A stretch of 64,000 nucleotides of DNA, taken from NCBI GenBank assembly GCA_024401295.1, contig JAKSLG010000013.1:1-64000 (forward strand), in the 5' to 3' direction. Positions 8,473-15,825 of the stretch are shown here, piece by piece (the first letter of the stretch is position 1; the number at the start of each line of letters is the position of its first letter). The translations under genes were made by a program, and so were the position numbers. The stretch comes from Bacteroidales bacterium (GTDB lineage Bacteria > Bacteroidota > Bacteroidia > Bacteroidales > Marinilabiliaceae). The notes beneath the pieces are model-generated. The model had not been told where the DNA came from and ran no database searches. It saw only the letters and a program-made list of their open reading frames with translations.

Positions 8473-11472
8473 ATGAAACTAAAAAACACAACAATAGTCT
8501 TATTAGCATCACTTTTCGCATTGAATGTTGATGCACAACAGCAGTTAACAAAAGAGCAAATCATGTCTATGACGACAGAACAGTTGTCAGACTTGTCAAT
8601 GGAAGAATTGATGTCTGCCGTTGAAATTCTCGGAGTGACAAACATCGATGAACTTTTTGCGATGATTATGAATAAGAATGTATCATCCGCTTCCAAAGAA
8701 GAGGAAGATACTTTCACTTCACCATTGTCATCGACAGTAATCACCCGCGATGAAATGCGTACTTATGGTATTTCAACCATTGAAGAGGCATTCCGTCTTA
8801 TCCCCGGCATGATTGTGACCGAAAAGGCAAATGGTATCTATGATATCCAGATGCGCGGTCTTAACAATATTCCGGATAACAACCTCTTGCTGTATGCAGA
8901 GAATGCAAATACTCTTGTCATGGTCGACGGCAGACCGGTACAGAATATGGCGATTGGCGCGTTGAACTTTGATTTCCTCCCTATCTCGATTGAGGATGTT
9001 GCCCGAATTGAGGTTGTGCGCGGTGCTTGTTCTGCACTTTATGGAGCCAATGCAGTCAGTGGTGTCATCAACATCATTACTGACAAGCCGAACAATATGT
9101 CAAACAAAATATCAGGAAATGTGCAGATCGGTAATCAGAATTCACGTATGGCTGATTTTGCATTCCGTTTATCGACATTGGGCGGTAAATTGAATTTTGC
9201 TGTAACTGCGAATAAGCAGGTGAGAGGCCGTGCTAGTCAGCAAGTACCGGTCACTCCTGGCTTGAACCGATACATCGCTTCCGATGATATTTTGTCTTCA
9301 ACTGAATATGTCGTATCGAATCAGGCACAGTTCGCTGAATGGATTGCTGATAAAAAACTGATTAAAGATAATTCAGAGTTCGTGGATGCTTCTGTGATTA
9401 AACATTACAGAGATGTTGCATTTGGTGTTGATGACAAAGTTATTCTCAGCAATTCAGAATCTCCAGAATCATCTTTCGATATAGATAAAGCACGTGATAA
9501 TGGCGGTGTCAATGGCTATGTATATTTCACACCGAACAATGACATGAATTTCTATCTGTCCTTTGGTTATCAGAATTCTAATTCACTTGTCACAAGCGTT
9601 ACGGATAATATCAATGGTTTGAATTATAGAACTTCCAAGTTGGCATATGTGAACTTTAATTCAAACATCAAAGACCTTTCAATCAATATCGGCTATGAGT
9701 TCGGACCTCAGAATTATCTTGTTGGCAAACCGGGTTTTAAGGTATATGCAAATAATTTTGTAGGTTCCGCTGAATATACAATCAAGCTCGGTGGTCTCAA
9801 GATAAAACCTAATGTGTATTATTCATGGACAAAGTATGAGGATTATCTTCCAAAATACACTAATGAGAATCCAAAGGCAAACAATGATTATTCTTGGGTA
9901 TATGTCGGCAGACAAAAGCCGGAAAACAGAAAAGACCGTCTTTATGGTTTCTTGAACGGCGAGTCACATATGTATACGATTGCACCAAGTGTGCGTTTCG
10001 ACTATCAGCTGAATAATTGGAGAACTATCGCATCTGTTCGTGTTGACAAGACACGCATGCCAGACAAGTGGACACCATCTTGGCAGTTTGCGACAAACTA
10101 TAGAATCAACAATGACAATTTTGTCAGATTCGTATACGGACGTGCAAACAGAGGAGCGACATTCATCAACTCGTCAACTGATTTCCACAGTATCCGTACA
10201 AATATGACTCCAGAAACAATGGTGTTCACTGGTGTGCCGAATTATGAACTTGTAAGCATTGACAACTTTGAGGTAGGCTATCGTGTTAAACCTACACGTA
10301 ACATCTTGATTGATGCAGAGGCATACTATTCACGTTCAAAGGGCTATAACAGCCTTATGTCATTGGAATCAACAATGATTATGCAGCCAGAACATTTGAT
10401 GAGCGCAATCGAAACGGGTCTCAATGGTCTTGGTACTGCTCAGTTCATGCTTGAAAACGGACTTGTAAATCAAGAAGCGTATATGGGTATGCTGATGGGA
10501 GCATTCCAGTCTTCCGCAGAGGTGATTTACAATAATATGGCGTCACGTTCGTATATTCAGGTACAGCCACTCCCATATGTTGTTAAACAGATGGGTGTCG
10601 GTATGAATGTCGATTGGATTATTTCCAGCAACCTTATAGCGAAGCTCAACGCAAACATACAGAAAACGACAATAGACAAGTACTATGTATATAGTCAGTC
10701 CATGCAGATTAGTCGACAGATTCGTGATACCAAATTATGGAGCGTGAAAAAGGTCATGAGTGACGTTGACGAGAATGGTAATCCTGTACCATTCGGTCTC
10801 ACAAGTGACGCATTGCTTACGATTAATGAGATTGCGAATAAGCTGTCTGCTGACATTCCGATGGAACAGCGTTATATGATGGCTGCATCAGAACTTATGG
10901 GTGAGACGCCGCTTGATGATTATTTGGCATTGAACGATTGTTTCTCAAAGAGCCCAGAAGAACAGAATGCATTGTGTACCGCAATGAAGACGTATGCTCT
11001 CACAGGTGTTGATGATAGCAATTACAATTTCAGTGACAAGAGTTCACGCTATTATGTTGAACGACCAATGTGTATGTACTATGCGCTCAAATATCAGATG
11101 AAGTACAAGCCTGAAAGTGATGAATATTTCTTCGGCAGTCAGAGTGCAGACAAGGCACCACTTGAGAATGGTCACAAACACAAGGCGACACCTTCAATCT
11201 TTGGTACAATCGGTCTTATATTCAAGCCTGTCAAGGAGATTGAGATTTCATCATTTGTGAATTTCACCGGCAAACGTGAATATGCGACAATGTATGGTAC
11301 AAAGACAATCGACAACAACTGGAATCTGAACTTCAAGTTCGGTTACAAGCCTGTTCAAGGATTTGAGATTTTTGTCAATGCACACAATTTGACGAATCCT
11401 AAGAAGCAGGAATTCCCTTATGCAGATAAAATCGGTGGTCTATATACAGTCGGTGTGAACTTCGGTTTCTAA
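8473..11472 (+). CDS. TonB-dependent outer-membrane receptor, copy 1
   Basis: The protein has 999 residues, a signal peptide ending at VDAQ (about residue 22), an acidic helical N-terminal stretch (about 23-75) ending in NKNVSSASK, and a plug domain (about 80-210). The plug block IEDVARIEVVRGACSALYG is clear. A 22-strand-type barrel closes with GVNFGF. There is no carboxypeptidase-regulatory-like domain and no SusD partner, so this is not a typical glycan-uptake SusC. The N-terminal stretch resembles the LSLEELMNIEVxSASK region of receptors often linked to YfiR proteins. Compared with copies 2 and 3, the plug and C-terminus are conserved, but the loop region around residues 245-340 is unrelated. 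The ligand is unknown. Confidence 0.88.
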   Translation: MKLKNTTIVLLASLFALNVDAQQQLTKEQIMSMTTEQLSDLSMEELMSAVEILGVTNIDELFAMIMNKNVSSASKEEEDTFTSPLSSTVITRDEMRTYGISTIEEAFRLIPGMIVTEKANGIYDIQMRGLNNIPDNNLLLYAENANTLVMVDGRPVQNMAIGALNFDFLPISIEDVARIEVVRGACSALYGANAVSGVINIITDKPNNMSNKISGNVQIGNQNSRMADFAFRLSTLGGKLNFAVTANKQVRGRASQQVPVTPGLNRYIASDDILSSTEYVVSNQAQFAEWIADKKLIKDNSEFVDASVIKHYRDVAFGVDDKVILSNSESPESSFDIDKARDNGGVNGYVYFTPNNDMNFYLSFGYQNSNSLVTSVTDNINGLNYRTSKLAYVNFNSNIKDLSINIGYEFGPQNYLVGKPGFKVYANNFVGSAEYTIKLGGLKIKPNVYYSWTKYEDYLPKYTNENPKANNDYSWVYVGRQKPENRKDRLYGFLNGESHMYTIAPSVRFDYQLNNWRTIASVRVDKTRMPDKWTPSWQFATNYRINNDNFVRFVYGRANRGATFINSSTDFHSIRTNMTPETMVFTGVPNYELVSIDNFEVGYRVKPTRNILIDAEAYYSRSKGYNSLMSLESTMIMQPEHLMSAIETGLNGLGTAQFMLENGLVNQEAYMGMLMGAFQSSAEVIYNNMASRSYIQVQPLPYVVKQMGVGMNVDWIISSNLIAKLNANIQKTTIDKYYVYSQSMQISRQIRDTKLWSVKKVMSDVDENGNPVPFGLTSDALLTINEIANKLSADIPMEQRYMMAASELMGETPLDDYLALNDCFSKSPEEQNALCTAMKTYALTGVDDSNYNFSDKSSRYYVERPMCMYYALKYQMKYKPESDEYFFGSQSADKAPLENGHKHKATPSIFGTIGLIFKPVKEIEISSFVNFTGKREYATMYGTKTIDNNWNLNFKFGYKPVQGFEIFVNAHNLTNPKKQEFPYADKIGGLYTVGVNFGF

Positions 11473-11495
11473 AAAGAGATAACACATATTTTAAG

Positions 11496-11530
11496 AAAAA
11501 GCACTTCCAGCATACGGGAGTGCTTTTTTA
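11496..11530 (+). terminator. Terminator after receptor copy 1
   Basis: AAAAAGCACT-TCC and GGG-AGTGCTTTTT form a strong hairpin with a short AGCATAC loop and end in a T-run. It separates unit 1 from unit 2, so each unit probably has its own promoter. Confidence 0.85.
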
Positions 11531-11610
11531 TGGACTAATTTGTATAATCTAATAACCATTTGTGCTTAGTCGCGTATACAAAAACAATTAAATAAAAACC
11601 AGTTTATATC

Positions 11611-12114
11611 ATGAAGCAATTGTTATTATCAATTCTTTTGGTGGCATGTAGTTTCGTGGCAAAAGCTCAGATGGCTCAGTTTCAGGCACTTTACATCTAC
11701 AACTTTGCCAAGAATATTGGATGGCCTTCAGAAGATGCGAACAAAGAACTTGTTATCACGGTCATCGGTGACAACGACCTGGCTGCCGAACTTAATAAGC
11801 TCGCGGCAACAAAGGCAGTTGGTACCCGCAAGGTTGTGGTGAAGGAATCGGCAACGACAAACGGCCTTCAGAAGAGTGACATCGTCTTTATCGGTGAGGC
11901 TAAGTCAGGTCAGATTGGTAGTCTTATGAGCGCTCAGGAAGGCAACAAAAATCTGATTGTTAGTGGAAAGAAGGGTCTTTGTGCTCAAGGTGCAGGAATT
12001 TCGTTCCTGTCGGAAGGTGGAAAGTTGAAGTTCGAGATTTCGAACAAAAACATTTCAAAAAGAGGATTGCAAGTAAGTCAGAAATTGATTTCACTTGGCA
12101 CAGAGGTCGATTAG
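11611..12114 (+). CDS. YfiR/DUF4154-family periplasmic protein, copy 2
   Basis: 167 residues, the same length as copies 1 and 3, with signal peptide MKQLLLSILLVACSFVAKAQ and the same DUF4154 C-terminal block (GAGISFLSEGGKLKFEIS). Differences from the other copies are scattered conservative changes such as Val/Ile and Ser/Ala, so the fold and surface are kept under selection. The receptor gene follows after 21 bases. The leader (11531-11610) has no clear -7 box. The function is inferred as a periplasmic partner or sensor for the adjacent receptor. Confidence 0.8.
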   Translation: MKQLLLSILLVACSFVAKAQMAQFQALYIYNFAKNIGWPSEDANKELVITVIGDNDLAAELNKLAATKAVGTRKVVVKESATTNGLQKSDIVFIGEAKSGQIGSLMSAQEGNKNLIVSGKKGLCAQGAGISFLSEGGKLKFEISNKNISKRGLQVSQKLISLGTEVD

Positions 12115-12135
12115 TGTAAATTAAAAATTGAATTT

Positions 12136-15099
12136 ATGAAGCTTAGATTTTTGAGTGTTGCGTTGTTGGCTGCAATGTTCAGTACAAACATTGATGCACA
12201 GCAGCAGCTCACTAAAGAGCAGATTCTCAATATGTCTATTGAAGAACTCTCAGACTTGTCTCTTGAAGACCTCATGCAGGCTGTCGAAACACTTGGAGTT
12301 TCCAGTGTTGATGAACTCTTCAATTTGATCATGAACAAGAATGTGTCTTCTGCATCAAAGAAAGAAGAGAGTTCGTTCACATCTCCGTTGTCGTCAACAG
12401 TAATCACTCGCGACGAGATGCGTACTTATGGTATTTCGAATATTGAAGAGGCTTTCCGTCTTATCCCTGGCATGATTGTGACAGAAAAGACAAATGGTAT
12501 CTATGATATTCAGATGCGTGGTCTCAACAATATCCCTGATAACAACATGTTCCTTTATACAGAGAACGCCAACACACTTTTGATGATTGATGGTCGTCCT
12601 GTTCAGAACAATATCATGGGTTCAATCAATTTCGACTTTATTCCAATTTCGATTGAAGACGTTGAACGTATTGAGGTTGTTCGCGGTGCATGTTCCGCAC
12701 TTTATGGCGCAAATGCTGTTACTGGTGTGATTAACATTATCACAGAAAAGCCTAATTCTGGTTCTAAACTTGTTAGTGGTAACTTGCAGTTGGGCTCTCA
12801 GAATACATACGTTGGTGATATTGCATTGCGTAAGGCATTCAATAATAAGTTCGCTGCTGGCGTGTCATTCAATGTTCAGCATCGTGAGCGTCCAACTAAG
12901 GATTTGTATATTATTCCAGGTCAGGCTGGTCTCTACTATTGTACGAATCAGCAGGCTATGCCAGATCCAAATGCTTTGGTCAGCACACCATACGATTATG
13001 GTAATCTCGGTGAAGATGGCGTGCTTTCTCTCATTGGCGTCGGCTCTGTTCAGCTCGATGAAAACAAGCAGCCTGTTTTGTCTACATTGAAGCTTGAAGA
13101 GGGCAAGACTCCAGAAGATTTCATGACTGCATCTAGTCATTTTATGTCTGCTTATGCTCAACATCAGCAGATTTTTGGAAATATCGTAAGTGCCGGTGAC
13201 GGTGGATATTACAGCGTGTCTGAACTTGACAATTTCAAGCAGATCTATCCTGAGAAGTATTTGAAGGATGTTTGGAAGGAGAAGTTGTCTCCTGAGGTGT
13301 ATGAGGCATATATGGCTCAGAATCCTGCTGCAGGTGAGGCTATTGCAAGATATCGTTTGTTTGATGCTAAGGAGCCTGAAACTTTGGGTAAGAACATGTT
13401 CCAGCATCCAGAGCTTGCTCGTAAGCAGATTGCATTTAATGGTTATTTGAGCTTCACTCCAGCTTCAGATATTGCTATCAACATTACAGCCGGTTATCAG
13501 AATTCGTTGGCAACAACTACTCCTGTTGGTGATGATATCTTCTCTTTCAATGTACGTACATCTAAGATGTGGTATGCAGCTCTCGATGCAAATATCAAGG
13601 GTATACATGCCGCAGTAGGTTATATGTCTGGTCCAAATGACTATGCAATCGGTGTTCCGGGTTTCAAAGTTAAGCCAAACGAGCTTAACCTTACTCTCGA
13701 CTATGATTTCAACATTGGAGGTCTTGGCATTCGCCCAGGTATCACATACCAGTATTATACTTATGATGACTATGTTCCAGAATGGACAGATAAGTCTAAG
13801 CATACATGGCATTTCGAAGATCCAGGCTACAAATATCCTGCAAAAAAATATGATAACTTGTCGGGCTTCCTTCTCAATGATGAAGGTAAGTTGACAACAT
13901 TTGCACCAAGTATTCGTCTTGACTACAAGATTGGTGGTGTCCGTTTGATCGGTGCATTCCGCACAGACAAGACTAACATTCCTGACAAGTGGCATAATTC
14001 ATGGCAGTTTGCTGCAAACTATGAAATCAACGATAACAACTTCGTTCGTTTGGTTTATGGTCGCGCAAACCGTGGTACAAATCTCGTGAATTCAACAGCT
14101 GACTTCAAGTGGACAAGAACAAACATGGTTTATCCTAGAACTTTGCACTTTGAGTCGAACACTGATGCAGACTTCGCTAAGATTGACAACTTTGAAATCG
14201 GTTATCGTGTGAAGCCAGTTAAGAATGTGCTTATTGATGCAGAACTTTTCTACTCGATGAGTGATGGCTATGGTGCATTGACTGCAAGTACGGCTGCAAT
14301 GCAATTGCAGAGCGACAAGTTGATGAACTTTGTTCAGTTGCTTTCAAGCGTTGCTGCAGGTGGTAGCACAGAAGGATTGGATCTTACTTCAGTATTCGAG
14401 ACATTTGCTGGTATTAAGTATTCGCGTTTGCCATACGAAGTTAAGCAATTGGGTGTTTCATTCAATATTGACTACATCATCTCTTCAAAGTTGCTTGCAA
14501 AGATGAACGCGAACTTCCAGAAGACAACTCTTGATAATTATTATGTCTATAGCCAGACCGATGATATCAGAGCTTTGTTGGGAATGTCAAGAAATCAGGC
14601 CTTCTATGACTTGTCTGGTGGTGGAGACCCAACAAAGGGTTATGGTGCACTAATCATGGCGAAGATGATGTCTGGCATGTCTGTTGTTGATGCAACAACA
14701 GAGACATTCAAAGATCTCTTCAATGAAAAGCGTGATTGCTATGAATTTGGTAAGACAGAAATTACTCATGATGACTCAACAACTCCAAAGAGCAATGGTG
14801 TGAAGCATAAGGCAACTCCATCGTTCTATGGTATGCTCGGCCTCATCTACAAGCCAATTCAGCAACTCGAAGTTTCTGCTTTTGCTAACTTTATTGGCAA
14901 GCGCACATATCAGACAAAGTATGGCGCAGATGAACTTGGCAATCGTTGCACAGTCAACATGAAGATCGGTTACAAGCCAATTCAGGATTTTGAATTCTTC
15001 TTCAACGCTCACAATTTGTTGAATACAAAGGGACGTGAGTTTACTCACTGTGATGAAGTTGGTGGAATCTATAGCTTTGGTGTAAACTTCGGTTTCTAA
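12136..15099 (+). CDS. TonB-dependent outer-membrane receptor, copy 2
   Basis: 987 residues with signal peptide (to about residue 22), the acidic helical N-terminal stretch with LTKEQILNMSIEELSDLS and NKNVSSASK, plug (RIEVVRGACSALYGANAV near 178-195) and a barrel ending GVNFGF. Relative to copy 1 it carries a long insertion around residues 255-420. This holds GVGSVQLDENKQPV and a helical, Tyr/Pro-rich stretch unique to this copy near residues 375-415. Copy 3 shares most of the insertion but has a shorter version of the last part. Such indels sit where surface loops are expected and suggest different ligands or immune/phage escape. Codon use and base composition do not stand out from neighbours. 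Confidence 0.88.
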   Translation: MKLRFLSVALLAAMFSTNIDAQQQLTKEQILNMSIEELSDLSLEDLMQAVETLGVSSVDELFNLIMNKNVSSASKKEESSFTSPLSSTVITRDEMRTYGISNIEEAFRLIPGMIVTEKTNGIYDIQMRGLNNIPDNNMFLYTENANTLLMIDGRPVQNNIMGSINFDFIPISIEDVERIEVVRGACSALYGANAVTGVINIITEKPNSGSKLVSGNLQLGSQNTYVGDIALRKAFNNKFAAGVSFNVQHRERPTKDLYIIPGQAGLYYCTNQQAMPDPNALVSTPYDYGNLGEDGVLSLIGVGSVQLDENKQPVLSTLKLEEGKTPEDFMTASSHFMSAYAQHQQIFGNIVSAGDGGYYSVSELDNFKQIYPEKYLKDVWKEKLSPEVYEAYMAQNPAAGEAIARYRLFDAKEPETLGKNMFQHPELARKQIAFNGYLSFTPASDIAINITAGYQNSLATTTPVGDDIFSFNVRTSKMWYAALDANIKGIHAAVGYMSGPNDYAIGVPGFKVKPNELNLTLDYDFNIGGLGIRPGITYQYYTYDDYVPEWTDKSKHTWHFEDPGYKYPAKKYDNLSGFLLNDEGKLTTFAPSIRLDYKIGGVRLIGAFRTDKTNIPDKWHNSWQFAANYEINDNNFVRLVYGRANRGTNLVNSTADFKWTRTNMVYPRTLHFESNTDADFAKIDNFEIGYRVKPVKNVLIDAELFYSMSDGYGALTASTAAMQLQSDKLMNFVQLLSSVAAGGSTEGLDLTSVFETFAGIKYSRLPYEVKQLGVSFNIDYIISSKLLAKMNANFQKTTLDNYYVYSQTDDIRALLGMSRNQAFYDLSGGGDPTKGYGALIMAKMMSGMSVVDATTETFKDLFNEKRDCYEFGKTEITHDDSTTPKSNGVKHKATPSFYGMLGLIYKPIQQLEVSAFANFIGKRTYQTKYGADELGNRCTVNMKIGYKPIQDFEFFFNAHNLLNTKGREFTHCDEVGGIYSFGVNFGF

Positions 15100-15130
15100 G
15101 AAGTAATTAGGGTTATATTTTATAGATAAA

Positions 15131-15171
15131 TAGGTGGCATTCGATAAAAGAATGCTACCTATTTTGTTTTT
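15131..15171 (+). terminator. Terminator after receptor copy 2
   Basis: TAGGTGGCATTC and GAATGCTACCTA pair with one wobble around GATAAAA, followed by TTTTGTTTTT. It isolates unit 2 from unit 3. Confidence 0.85.
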
Positions 15172-15273
15172 ATATTCAACCATATGTCCGATTTTTGATT
15201 ATATCATTTTTTTATTTAAACAATTTATTAGTATATTCGTAGATGAAATCATTAACTAAAACTAGTTTACATT

Positions 15274-15777
15274 ATGAAACAACTGTTATTATCAGTTCTT
15301 TTGTTGGCATGTTGTTTTGTCGCAAAAGCCCAGATGGCTCAGTTTCAAGCTTTGTACATCTATAATTTTGCGAAGAACATTGGTTGGCCGGCAGAAGATT
15401 CTAGCAAGGATCTTGTGATTACCGTTATTGGTGATAACGACCTTGCAGCCGAACTCAACAAACTTGCAGCCACGAAATCGATTGGCACTCGCAAAGTTGT
15501 TGTCAAAGAGTCGGCAACTCCTAATGGTATTATTAAGTCAGACATTGTGTTTCTTGGCGAATCTAAGTCCGGTCAGATTGGTGGTCTTATAAGTGCGCAA
15601 GAGGGCAATAAGAATTTGATTGTGTCTGGCAAAAAAGGTCAATGCGCGCAAGGCGCAGGCATCTCGTTCCTTTCAGAGGGAGGTAAGTTGAAATTTGAAA
15701 TTTCGAACAAGAATATTTCGAAGCGAGGCCTTCAAGTGAGTGCAAAGCTTTTGACACTTGGCACAGAGGTAGATTAA
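15274..15777 (+). CDS. YfiR/DUF4154-family periplasmic protein, copy 3
   Basis: 167 residues with signal peptide MKQLLLSVLLLACCFVAKAQ and mature start at MAQFQALYIYNFAKNIGW, shared almost exactly with the other copies. About 24 substitutions separate it from copy 1 by hand count, roughly half of them in the signal peptide and its first residues. The strongest local change is NGIIKS in place of NGLQKS. The gap to the receptor gene (48 bases) is longer than in units 1 and 2. The role is inferred from its neighbour as in the other copies. Confidence 0.8.
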   Translation: MKQLLLSVLLLACCFVAKAQMAQFQALYIYNFAKNIGWPAEDSSKDLVITVIGDNDLAAELNKLAATKSIGTRKVVVKESATPNGIIKSDIVFLGESKSGQIGGLISAQEGNKNLIVSGKKGQCAQGAGISFLSEGGKLKFEISNKNISKRGLQVSAKLLTLGTEVD

Positions 15778-15825
15778 TTATTTGTGTAGTCTATCAATCT
15801 AAATTATGAATATAATCTAACGGGT

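Noticed and set aside
7950..15777. Regularly spaced repeats (3.66 kb) that might suggest a CRISPR-like or transposon array
   Set aside because: The repeats are whole protein genes; there are no terminal inverted repeats, target duplications or transposase, so simple tandem gene duplication is the better reading.
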